From positions 1 to 5,936 of the forward strand of contig JAJZEJ010000069.1 of the NCBI GenBank assembly GCA_021828635.1: a stretch of DNA of 5,936 nucleotides, written 5' to 3'. The translations under genes were made by a program, and so were the position numbers. Positions 1-5,562 of this stretch are shown piece by piece. Every line of letters starts with the position of its first letter. Position 1 is the first letter of the stretch. Below the pieces are notes generated by a model, which had not been told where the DNA came from, made no database searches, and saw only the letters and a list, made by a program, of their open reading frames with translations. The stretch is from Chloroflexota bacterium. Lineage in GTDB: Bacteria > Chloroflexota > Ktedonobacteria > Ktedonobacterales > Ktedonobacteraceae.

Positions 1-172
1 CATAAGCCCTGTGTTATGGTTTGGCATCAGGTTTTTGTATTGTGTGTAGGGTCACCGCGTACCCTGTCTCGACGTGCGAAGAAAGAAACTTTTTCTAGCA
101 TTAATGCGTGAATAGGAGAGTGAGTGCAGGTGTGGCAGTATTAGCGGGTTGTTTTGCTGGGAAGGTTATAGT
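1..172. other. Upstream leader of the methyltransferase gene
   Basis: I see no supported gene here. Frame 1 is open from the window edge to a TGA at 109-111, but its 36 codons read as low-complexity nonsense with no recognisable family. A weak 5-bp inverted repeat (AGGGT facing ACCCT, about 49-66) is present, too short to call a terminator. The stretch probably contains the promoter of the gene starting at 173, but no convincing -35/-10 pair stands out. Confidence 0.4.
159..165 (+). promoter_or_regulatory. Ribosome binding site that sets the methyltransferase start
   Basis: GGGAAGG lies 7 bases before the ATG at 173. The reading frame stays open upstream to a TTG at 149, but that codon has no comparable purine-rich site before it. 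The motif therefore favours ATG 173, which gives a 321-residue protein. Confidence 0.6.
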
Positions 173-1138
173 ATGGGGAATCGGAGCATTTCTACAGCTC
201 AGCAGCCAATGTTTGAAAACCCATTTTGCATCGAGGATCTACGAGTCTTCGATGAAGAAACACTACAACATGTCCTGTCAAATGCACAAGCAGGAATCAC
301 GCTGGAAACACTGGCATGTGCTTTGCATGGAAGACCCGCTACTGTCATCACCCAACTTGAGCGGCTCATGACGCCTGCGCAGCAATGCTACTTTGCACAG
401 ATGCTGCATCGTCCCTATGCTAACGAGCAGATTGAGCGTGCGTGCAGTACAATACTCGATCAACTTTTCTGGGAATTGACGTATTGGAAGACACCGGAAT
501 TGTACGAAGCCTTGACTGAAGGTGAACGCCTTCATCCGGGCATCTTTCAATACCTGGAAGCAGATGTGCGCTCACGTGTTGTGCTGGATGCAGGGGCTGG
601 TAGCGGACGCGCTACTATCGAGTGTTTGCGTTATGGAGCCAGTCGGGTCTATGCGGTTGAACCTTCGCCTGGTCTGTTGCGTATTTTGCGTCGCAAGTTA
701 TCTCGGTGGGAAGCGGAACAGCGTGTTATTCCACGGCGAGGACGTTTTGAGGCATTGCCACTGAACGATCAGAGTGTGGATGTGGCGCTTTCTTGTTCAG
801 CTTTCACCGCCAATGCTGAGCAGGGCGGTGAGCCAGGGTTGCGAGAACTATTGCGGGTCACAAAGACGGGCGGCAAGATTGTGTTGATCTGGCCGCGCAG
901 TGAAGATCGTGTCTGGCTAGAAGCACGCGGTTTTCGCTATGTGTTTCTGCCGGTTGAGCGTGAGATGAAAGTATACTTTCCATCAATGCACAAAGCTTTG
1001 TTCTGCGCTCACCGCTTCTATGCGCATAATCCAGCGGTAGCGCGGTACTTGCTGACAACGGGGCGTCCAGAGGTATCTTTCTCTCTGATTGGCGTTGAGT
1101 CGCCACATTATTATTGCTGGCTACAGGTATCGCACTGA
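173..1138 (+). CDS. FliG-like helical domain fused to a class I SAM-dependent methyltransferase
   Basis: The protein is 321 residues with ATG at 173. Residues about 136-241 form a Rossmann methyltransferase core. Motif I is VVLDAGAGSGR (136-146), the acidic residue at the end of the second strand is in AVEPS (E163), motif post-I/IV is DQSVDVALSCSAF (199-211), and LLRVTKTGGKIVLIWP (226-241) is the usual helix-strand before motif VI. This supports SAM binding; the methyl acceptor is unknown. Residues about 14-100 are different: an F-E-x-x-F-x-I-E-D-L start, a 'LxxVLSNA' helix, 'LACALHG', and 'LERLMTPAQQCYFAQML' follow the order of conserved blocks in the FliG C-terminal/middle domain (EDL...IQxVLREV...LALALKG...NMSxRAAxxL). 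That similarity is my pattern match and has not been searched. Residues 242-321 are a C-terminal region I cannot assign. No signal peptide or membrane helix is seen, so it is probably cytoplasmic. A Rieske-domain gene follows 43 bases downstream on the same strand. Confidence 0.82.
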   Translation: MGNRSISTAQQPMFENPFCIEDLRVFDEETLQHVLSNAQAGITLETLACALHGRPATVITQLERLMTPAQQCYFAQMLHRPYANEQIERACSTILDQLFWELTYWKTPELYEALTEGERLHPGIFQYLEADVRSRVVLDAGAGSGRATIECLRYGASRVYAVEPSPGLLRILRRKLSRWEAEQRVIPRRGRFEALPLNDQSVDVALSCSAFTANAEQGGEPGLRELLRVTKTGGKIVLIWPRSEDRVWLEARGFRYVFLPVEREMKVYFPSMHKALFCAHRFYAHNPAVARYLLTTGRPEVSFSLIGVESPHYYCWLQVSH

Positions 1139-1171
1139 TAGTATATTGCACTGTACATTGAAAAATATGAA

Positions 1172-1177
1172 GAGGAG
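1172..1177 (+). promoter_or_regulatory. Ribosome binding site of the Rieske/DUF2231 gene
   Basis: GAGGAG sits 4 bases before ATG 1182 and 10 bases before a second in-frame ATG at 1188. Either could be the real start; the two differ by only two residues (Met-Val). The frame is open further upstream into the preceding gene, but a start there would overlap that gene by about 50 bases and has no such site. Confidence 0.6.
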
Positions 1178-1181
1178 TGAA

Positions 1182-2132
1182 ATGGTTATGACGACGCAGA
1201 CAAAGGTAGGAACAAAGAGAAGCTGGATGGAGACACCACCAAACAGCCCGGCTATGAAGCGTCTTTCCGGCGAAATGATAGCCCATATGCCCTGGTTGGA
1301 TACCATCGCAAAACCGGTGCGTTCCTGGCTCTCACAGCTGTATGGTAATCCTGGCAAGAGTAGCTATCGTGTCAAAGACATGCTGAATGGGGTCTGGTTC
1401 GGCCATCCCTTGCATCCAGTTTTTGTCACCATTCCCCTGGGAGCCTGGACCTCTACCCTACTGTTTGACATGCTATGGCTAAAAACGCGAGACGAGAGTT
1501 CTGCACGCGGAGCAGATATCACGATGTGGTTGGGTCTCGTTGGTGCGACTGCCTCGGCTGTCACTGGCGCGACAAACTGGGTCGATACCGACGGTATGGA
1601 GATGCGTACTGGCATGTTGCATGCACTCCTCAACAGTGGCATCACCGTGGCAAATCTGACCTCGGCCATTCTGCGCCTGACAGGCAAGCGCCATGCGGCT
1701 ATTACGCTGGCAACAGCTGGCTATGCCGTTTCGCTCTATTCGGCTTATATCGGCGGCGAACTCTCCTACTCCAATGCAATTGGCGTCAATCACGTGGCCT
1801 GGGAAGCTGGCTCAGATGACTTCGTGCCGGTTATGAATGAGCAAGACCTGTTGCCTGGCAAGCTTACGCGGGTTGAGGTAGATGGCATTCCGGCGGTCGT
1901 GTACAAAGAGGGACGTGCTATCTATGCGATTGCCGCGACCTGCTCCCACCTGGGTGGCCCCTTGGATCAAGGCATGGTCAAAGAAGGTGTTGTCTACTGC
2001 CCCTGGCATAACTCTGGTTTCCGTCTGTGCGATGGCTCGGTCGCCAACAGTCCGGCAGTCTATGCGCAACCCACGTTTGCTGTGCGCACGCACAACGGCA
2101 AGATCGAACTGCGGCGTCTAGAACACGCTTAG
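1182..2132 (+). CDS. DUF2231 membrane domain fused to a Rieske [2Fe-2S] ferredoxin domain
   Basis: The protein is 316 residues. After a roughly 70-residue cytoplasmic-looking N terminus comes a GHPLHP motif (74-79), the hallmark start of DUF2231, then four hydrophobic segments at about 78-99, 112-133, 146-165 and 172-190. Histidines in GHPLHP and in MLHALL (about 147) are typical of this family and could bind a cofactor. The C-terminal third is a Rieske domain: C-S-H (254-256) and C-P-W-H (273-276) give the C-x-H-x16-C-x2-H ligand set, with the usual GGPLDQG turn between them. All four cluster ligands (C254, H256, C273, H276) are present, so a [2Fe-2S] centre should form. The likely role is electron transfer at the cytoplasmic membrane; partners are unknown and no oxygenase or reductase subunit is adjacent. 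There is no Tat signal. The same domain pairing is known in Actinobacteria and Chloroflexota. It may be co-transcribed with the upstream methyltransferase. Confidence 0.9.
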   Translation: MVMTTQTKVGTKRSWMETPPNSPAMKRLSGEMIAHMPWLDTIAKPVRSWLSQLYGNPGKSSYRVKDMLNGVWFGHPLHPVFVTIPLGAWTSTLLFDMLWLKTRDESSARGADITMWLGLVGATASAVTGATNWVDTDGMEMRTGMLHALLNSGITVANLTSAILRLTGKRHAAITLATAGYAVSLYSAYIGGELSYSNAIGVNHVAWEAGSDDFVPVMNEQDLLPGKLTRVEVDGIPAVVYKEGRAIYAIAATCSHLGGPLDQGMVKEGVVYCPWHNSGFRLCDGSVANSPAVYAQPTFAVRTHNGKIELRRLEHA

Positions 2133-2233
2133 ATCATCGTGTTATACAATCTATTGAAGTTCTTGCAAACTACCTGTAGATGTACTTTCGTAATACTCAC
2201 ATCAGTGATAACGATTCATAAAAGATGTGATTG

Positions 2234-2347
2234 GCGTAGGGGCGTGATTTATCATGCCCTGATTATTCATTATCTACTATGAGTCAGTATCATAGTTTGT
2301 AGAGACAAAGGCCGGGTAAGAAGATGTGATAAATCATACCCCTACGC
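2234..2347. repeat. Inverted repeat made of two facing palindromic units
   Basis: The arms at 2234-2255 and 2326-2347 are 22 bases each and are reverse complements except for 3 positions, separated by 70 bases. The left arm begins GCGTAGGGGCGTGATTTATC and the right arm ends ATCATACCCCTACGC. The left unit is itself nearly palindromic: GGGCGTGAT faces ATCATGCCC (2240-2259) with one wobble pair, around a TT centre. The right unit retains GTGAT-AA-ATCAT but has decayed further. The design resembles REP/BIME-type intergenic elements. It lies downstream of the Rieske gene, where it could also help terminate transcription. No transposase is nearby. Confidence 0.7.
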
Positions 2348-2400
2348 GCCGTTATAAAGGTACTTTACCCGTTTTTACGAGCTATTCAAGGGTTTCTAAG

Positions 2401-2432
2401 TAATAAATAAGCGTTTGTACGCTTATTTATTA
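2401..2432. repeat. Perfect 14-bp AT-rich hairpin
   Basis: TAATAAATAAGCGT (2401-2414) and ACGCTTATTTATTA (2419-2432) are exact reverse complements with the 4-base loop TTGT. Only the four or so pairs nearest the loop are GC-containing. No T-run follows on the plus strand (GAGCAGAT); reading the minus strand, CTTAGAAACC follows, also without a good U-tract. It is therefore not a typical intrinsic terminator. It lies 213 bases before the sigma-factor start and upstream of the best promoter candidate, so an operator or a long-leader structure are alternatives. Confidence 0.6.
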
Positions 2433-2554
2433 GAGCAGATAAGATATAGTAGGGCTATTTTTGTACTAACATGAGAAACAAATAAGATTCTGGCACCGTG
2501 TTTTAGTTTCTGATTACAGATCGTAAGGGCAGAGTTTATTCGCCAAAAAGTCTA

Positions 2555-2583
2555 TTGAATTTATGGCGATTAGAAGATAACCT
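2555..2583 (+). promoter_or_regulatory. Possible housekeeping-type promoter of the sigma-factor gene
   Basis: TTGAAT (2555-2560) and TAACCT (2578-2583) are separated by 17 bases, matching the sigma-70 -35/-10 layout moderately well. Transcription would start near 2590, leaving a leader of roughly 55 bases. The region is AT-rich, so chance matches are common. Confidence 0.3.
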
Positions 2584-2634
2584 TTTATTATGTAAGCTAG
2601 AAGCTAAACAAGCGTTGTTATCTGCTGAGAATAT

Positions 2635-2639
2635 GGAGG
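2635..2639 (+). promoter_or_regulatory. Ribosome binding site that selects a GTG start
   Basis: GGAGG ends 6 bases before GTG 2646, an ideal spacing. The first ATG in the frame (2661) would be 21 bases away, too far. The sigma factor therefore most likely starts at GTG. Confidence 0.75.
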
Positions 2640-2645
2640 TTCCTT

Positions 2646-3269
2646 GTGCAAGTACAAACAATGGCGAGAAGATCATCCCCTGATATGTCCGATGCTATTT
2701 TAGCGCAACAGGCTCTTGAGGGAGACCAGGATGCCTATGAGATACTGGTAAGACGTTACAGTACACCATTATTCAACTTTATCTGCCGTTTTCTCGGCGA
2801 TTACGATCAGTCCTGTGATGTATTACAACAAGTGTTTCTACGTTTTTACACTTCACTTCCTCATCTCAGTACAGGTGAGCCGTTCAAACCCTGGTTGTTT
2901 CAGGTAGCAAGAAATTGTTGTGTGGATGAATTGCGCCGTCGTCGTCGTTATGCAATCCACTTTTCGCAACTAGAGTCAGAGAATAATGATGGGGAAGTAA
3001 CCTGTCTGGGCGATATGCCTGATCCAGGGCCACTGCCCGAAGAGATCATGGAGCGCCATGATCTTCAGGAGTATCTCCAACGGGCTATTCAATCGTTACC
3101 ACCCAAGTTTCGTGCTGTTGTATTACTCCGTTACGTGTCACAGTTAAGTTTTTCTGAGATTGGCAAAACGTTAAGTATGCCGGAAGCGACGGCCAAGACC
3201 TACTTCCATCGCGCGAAAGTTTTATTGCGTAAAATATTGACTGCTAAAGTGCAAACGTTGTCCGCGTAG
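2646..3269 (+). CDS. ECF-like RNA polymerase sigma factor (sigma-70 family, regions 2 and 4 only)
   Basis: The protein is 207 residues with a GTG start. Residues about 17-101 are sigma region 2: 'LEGDQDAYEILVRRYSTPLF' (helix 2.1), 'DVLQQVFLRFY' (58-68, core polymerase contact) and 'FKPWLFQVARNCCVDELRRRRR' (80-101), which covers the -10 melting and recognition helices. Residues about 102-140 are a polar, acidic linker. Residues about 142-197 are region 4, with LPPKFRAVVLLRY (151-163) and a helix-turn-helix 'LSFSEIGKTLSMPEATAKTYFHRAKVLLRK' (167-196) that reads the -35 element. Regions 1 and 3 are absent, as in the ECF group, and the length is usual for that group. It directs polymerase to an alternative promoter set that cannot be told from this window. 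No zinc-binding anti-sigma gene follows, and the next gene is on the opposite strand, so it appears to be a stand-alone sigma factor. Long spacers on both sides suggest a single-gene transcript. Confidence 0.92.
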   Translation: MQVQTMARRSSPDMSDAILAQQALEGDQDAYEILVRRYSTPLFNFICRFLGDYDQSCDVLQQVFLRFYTSLPHLSTGEPFKPWLFQVARNCCVDELRRRRRYAIHFSQLESENNDGEVTCLGDMPDPGPLPEEIMERHDLQEYLQRAIQSLPPKFRAVVLLRYVSQLSFSEIGKTLSMPEATAKTYFHRAKVLLRKILTAKVQTLSA

Positions 3270-3334
3270 AGTTAAATATTCAAGTAGTAAAGTCGTTAGT
3301 AAGATGATGGTGTTGTTTGTAATAGTAAGTTTGT

Positions 3335-3402
3335 AATGCATGGTTTCCGCAAATAATGCATAGTTCCCACAAGGGATAAATGCATGGCACCCACGAGGGG
3401 TG
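3335..3402. repeat. Three degenerate direct units beginning AATGCAT
   Basis: Units start at 3335, 3355 and 3379, 20 and 24 bases apart. They read AATGCATGGTTTCCGCAAAT, then AATGCATAGTTCCCACAAGG, then AATGCATGGCACCCACGAGG. The third unit merges into the left arm of the strong inverted repeat that starts at 3382. The first two look like progressively eroded copies of that arm's start. The family is unknown to me. Confidence 0.5.
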
Positions 3403-3472
3403 TCACTACATGTATCATCTCGCCTCCAGGGCGGTTTCATATATGTAGTGGCACCCCTCGTGGGTGCCATGC
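3382..3472. repeat. 30-bp inverted repeat of facing palindromes between convergent genes
   Basis: Arms 3382-3411 and 3443-3472 are reverse complements at 29 of 30 positions. The one exception is a G-T pair, and four more pairs inward (3412-3415 with 3439-3442, one of them G-T) extend the stem to 34 bp. The 23-base loop contains its own small CGCC/GGCG hairpin (3421-3433). Each arm is also self-complementary: in the right arm GGCACCC (3450-3456) faces GGGTGCC (3462-3468) around CTCGT, and in the left arm GGCACCC faces GGGTGTC. The element can thus fold as one long stem or as two separate hairpins. It lies between the ends of the sigma-factor gene and the minus-strand YtxH-like gene, so it may act as a two-way terminator. 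There is no T-run, and its length fits a mobile repeat better than a plain terminator. Confidence 0.8.
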
Positions 3473-3524
3473 GTGGCCCGTTACATTACCGTGGGTTTCA
3501 TATGGTCTACGACACGCTGACAGA

Positions 3525-4277
3525 TTATAGACCCAGGCGCGTGCGGTAGTGTTGCCACCACGTAGCGAGTTGCGCACGCATCTCAACGCCCGGTTTTGGA
3601 GTATAAAGAAGCGCCAGCACAACGCCAATCACCAGTCCCCAACGGAACATACTTCGCGCACGTTGCTGTTTGCGGAGATGATGTTCATAGCGATCCTGAG
3701 CATTATCCCTCATCCCTTTTATATTGGTGGTCGCCTTTGTCAGATTCTTCGTCGCTTTCTTCGTGCCTTTATCGAGGGTTTTGCTAAATTTCGCTGTTGA
3801 AGTCTGCACATTGTCTTGTAGCGTATCTTGCACTCCTCCTAGGGTGTCTTGTACTCCACCCCACGCTTTACCTAACTTCTGTTGCGCCTTCGCCAGACCC
3901 GCACTGGCTTGTGCGGCCTGCTTGTTGGCAGCATCCTGCGCCTTATTCAGGCTCTTCTGTACCTTTTTCTGCGCTTGCGCTGAGGCCGTTTGGATGTTGT
4001 CCTGGGTCAGGTGTGGTAGGATACCCCCGCGATTCTTGGTTAACACTGGCAGCTCGTTGGTAATATCATTTCCCTGGTTGAGTGTGTGCAACCAGTCTTG
4101 TACCTTTTCCCAACCATTGACGAGTGTATGTTGAGTTTTATCTAAACCTGTCTGTAATGTATCTTGTGTGCTAGCATAGGTACCTTGTGCTGCATCTTTG
4201 GCATTGGCATAGCCGGTGAGTGCCGCACCTTTCGCTTTATCAACCTGCGCCATACCGCGTTCACGTACTGTTGACAT
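3525..4277 (-). CDS. Amphipathic helical, Lys/Ala/Gln-rich protein with a C-terminal YtxH-like membrane anchor
   Basis: The protein is 250 residues, starting MSTVRERGMAQVDKAKG. An in-frame ATG 33 bases upstream is rejected because the ribosome binding site lies between the two. Residues 1-205 are almost wholly predicted long amphipathic helix, rich in K, A, Q, T and D, with recurring 'QDTL', 'AQ' and 'DKA/NKA' phrases. GGVQDTL is duplicated back to back (140-146 and 147-153). This composition recalls LEA-like and apolipoprotein-like helical repeat proteins. Residues about 211-227 (FRWGLVIGVVLALLYTP) form one membrane helix. It is followed by TPKPGVEMRAQL (226-237), close to the PKSGKETR signature that ends YtxH-type anchors. 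YtxH proteins usually carry this anchor near the N terminus, so its C-terminal position is unusual. The likely place is the membrane inner face with the helical arm in the cytoplasm. Function is unknown; envelope or desiccation stress is a guess. The gene is monocistronic and convergent with the sigma-factor gene. Confidence 0.8.
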   Translation of the reverse strand: MSTVRERGMAQVDKAKGAALTGYANAKDAAQGTYASTQDTLQTGLDKTQHTLVNGWEKVQDWLHTLNQGNDITNELPVLTKNRGGILPHLTQDNIQTASAQAQKKVQKSLNKAQDAANKQAAQASAGLAKAQQKLGKAWGGVQDTLGGVQDTLQDNVQTSTAKFSKTLDKGTKKATKNLTKATTNIKGMRDNAQDRYEHHLRKQQRARSMFRWGLVIGVVLALLYTPKPGVEMRAQLATWWQHYRTRLGL

Positions 4278-4285
4278 GACCTTCT

Positions 4286-4290
4286 CTCCT
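4286..4290 (-). promoter_or_regulatory. Ribosome binding site that sets the YtxH-like gene start
   Basis: On the minus strand AGGAG (part of GAGAGGAGAGAAGG) ends 8 bases before the ATG at 4277. It lies downstream of the alternative in-frame ATG at 4310, which has no purine-rich site before it. The start at 4277 is therefore strongly preferred. Confidence 0.8.
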
Positions 4291-4454
4291 CTCAAAAAAT
4301 CCATTTTCACTTGCTCTTATTATCTGCGATAGATAGGTTTATCGTTGTGATGTACTTCCATTTACACCACGCAAGAAGCGCGACAAGGGTTTCAATATGA
4401 CGTACTTTCTGGGCAAAAATGATGTGTCATGCCTACCATATATTTATCGGTTTT

Positions 4455-4483
4455 TTGAAATGGCTCTTTGGAATTTGTTATGT
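4455..4483 (+). promoter_or_regulatory. Possible promoter of the aldo/keto reductase gene
   Basis: TTGAAA (4455-4460) is a good -35 hexamer. Seventeen bases later is TTATGT (4478-4483), a poor -10. An extended TGATATGCT (4483-4491) lies nearby but at 23 bases or more from the -35. The call rests mainly on the -35. Confidence 0.25.
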
Positions 4484-4530
4484 GATATGCTGTTTCCGAA
4501 AGACTTCATTATCAGGAGGAAACAAATAGC

Positions 4531-5535
4531 ATGGAAATCAAACGTATGGGGCGCACGGGCCTCAAGGTCTCTGAGATTTGCCTGGGTACGATGACCTTTG
4601 GCAACCAGTGCGATGAGCCAACCTCACGTGCCATTATGGATAAGGCATTCGATGCGGGTGTCTTTTTCTTTGATACGGCTGATGTTTATCCACTCGGCAG
4701 CAAACCCGATATGGTAGGCCGCACTGAAGAGTTCGTCGGGCGCTGGCTCAAGGGCCGACGTGACCAGATTGTGCTGGCCACCAAGTGTCGTGGTTCGATG
4801 GGACCAGAAGCTAACAGCCAGGGAGCTTCACGTCGCCATATTATGCAAGCCATTGAGGATAGCCTGCGCCGTCTGGGTACAGACTATATCGACCTGTACC
4901 AGATTCACTCGCCCGACCCAGAGACACCTCTCGACGAGACACTGCAAGCTCTGGATGATCTGGTGCATAGCGGCAAGGTACGCTACATCGGTTGCTCTAA
5001 CTATCCCGCTTGGGAATTGTGCAAGGCGCTGTGGATCAGCGACCAGCGCGGCTTGGCGCGTTTCGATTGTGTGCAGCCGCGCTATAATCTGCTTTTCCGT
5101 CACGTTGAAACAGAACTTTTCCCATTGGTTGAAGACCAGGGTGTTGGGGTTATCTCCTACAACCCTTTAGCGGGTGGAGTGCTAACCGGACGTTATCAAC
5201 CGGGTCAGCAGCCGGTTGAGGGAACGCGCTTCACGCTACACAACGCGGGTAAAACCTATCAGGCACGCTATTGGAACGACATCCAGTTGCAAGCTGTTGA
5301 GCAATTGAAAAAGGCATGCCAGGAACGCAAGCTCTCGTTACCGCAGGTTGCGCTAGCCTGGGTTCTCTCCCATCGTGCTATCACCTCAGCCATTCTGGGA
5401 GCCAGCAAGCCAGAGCAACTTGACGAAACACTGCCAGCCGTCAATCTGACGCTTGATGAAGAGATAATGAGGATTTGCGATGATGTCTGGTACCAACTAC
5501 CACGTGAAAGCAATCCCCAGGTTGCCTATCGCTAG
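4531..5535 (+). CDS. NAD(P)H-dependent aldo/keto reductase
   Basis: The protein is 334 residues, the normal length for the larger bacterial aldo/keto reductases (AKR11/12/YghZ-like rather than the 280-residue AKR5 type). It folds as a TIM barrel and reduces aldehydes or ketones with NADPH. The catalytic tetrad is complete: D48 in FFDTAD, Y53, K85 in LATK and H126 in YQIH. Family signatures include the LGTMTFG strand (18-24), the GTDYIDLYQIHSPDPETPLDETL block, the cofactor-binding GCSNY (154-158) and VQPRYNLL (181-188). SYNPLAGGVLTGRY (209-222) is the loop that clamps the cofactor, and SAILGASKPEQLDE (286-299) is the 2'-phosphate-binding region. Start is ATG 4531 with AGGAGG (4514-4519) 11 bases upstream. 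There is no signal peptide, so it is cytoplasmic. The substrate cannot be inferred; the xylanase downstream hints at sugar-related carbonyls only weakly. A stem-loop after the stop suggests transcription ends here. Confidence 0.95.
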   Translation: MEIKRMGRTGLKVSEICLGTMTFGNQCDEPTSRAIMDKAFDAGVFFFDTADVYPLGSKPDMVGRTEEFVGRWLKGRRDQIVLATKCRGSMGPEANSQGASRRHIMQAIEDSLRRLGTDYIDLYQIHSPDPETPLDETLQALDDLVHSGKVRYIGCSNYPAWELCKALWISDQRGLARFDCVQPRYNLLFRHVETELFPLVEDQGVGVISYNPLAGGVLTGRYQPGQQPVEGTRFTLHNAGKTYQARYWNDIQLQAVEQLKKACQERKLSLPQVALAWVLSHRAITSAILGASKPEQLDETLPAVNLTLDEEIMRICDDVWYQLPRESNPQVAYR

Positions 5536-5562
5536 TGGCGAAAAAAATGTGCTTTGATATCT

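Larger units (their letters stand above)
2133..2645. other. 513-base gene-free spacer with several inverted repeats
   Basis: No supported gene lies here on either strand. In order it holds a weak hairpin with 7-bp arms (TCACATC 2197-2203, GATGTGA 2224-2230, 20-base loop), a paired-palindrome inverted repeat (2234-2347), a short CGGGTAA/TTACCCG pair (2313-2319 with 2365-2371), a perfect 14-bp hairpin (2401-2432), and then AT-rich DNA carrying the probable sigma-factor promoter. The decamer AAGATGTGAT occurs twice as a direct repeat (2222-2231 and 2321-2330), exactly 99 bases apart. The spacer is more AT-rich than the genes around it. Confidence 0.7.
4278..4530. promoter_or_regulatory. Divergent promoter region between the YtxH-like gene and the aldo/keto reductase
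   Basis: The two genes are transcribed away from each other, so both promoters should lie in these 253 bases. On the minus strand a GATAAT hexamer (4318-4323) is a plausible -10 for the YtxH-like gene, without a clear -35 partner. A short CGATA/TATCG inverted repeat (about 4327-4344) lies just upstream of it. On the plus strand the better candidate is at 4455-4483. No gene is supported in the stretch. Confidence 0.45.

Noticed and set aside
1..111. Open frame from the window edge to TGA 109-111, as the tail of an upstream gene
   Set aside because: The 36-residue translation is Cys/Trp/Arg-rich with no family resemblance, and such short open stretches are expected by chance.
858..1286. 142-codon minus-strand open frame over the end of the methyltransferase gene
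   Set aside because: It lies antisense to two well-supported genes, has low-complexity Cys/His-rich content and no ribosome binding site or domain.
2401..2432. Rho-independent terminator of the Rieske gene
   Set aside because: The stem is mostly A-T, it is 268 bases past the stop codon and has no T-run.
3335..3472. CRISPR array
   Set aside because: Only three degenerate units at unequal 20- and 24-base spacing without unique spacers, and the strong copies are inverted; no cas gene is present.
3724..4134. 136-codon plus-strand open frame, hydrophobic and Cys-rich, opposite the YtxH-like gene
   Set aside because: The hydrophobic composition is the mirror of a Lys/Gln/Ala-rich helical gene on the other strand; the minus-strand gene has the better ribosome binding site and a recognisable anchor.
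4278..4310. Upstream ATG at 4310 as start of the YtxH-like gene
   Set aside because: The purine-rich ribosome binding site lies between the two ATGs, 8 bases before the one at 4277.
4397..4594. 65-codon open frame running into the aldo/keto reductase start
   Set aside because: It overlaps the reductase start in another frame, has no ribosome binding site and no recognisable content.
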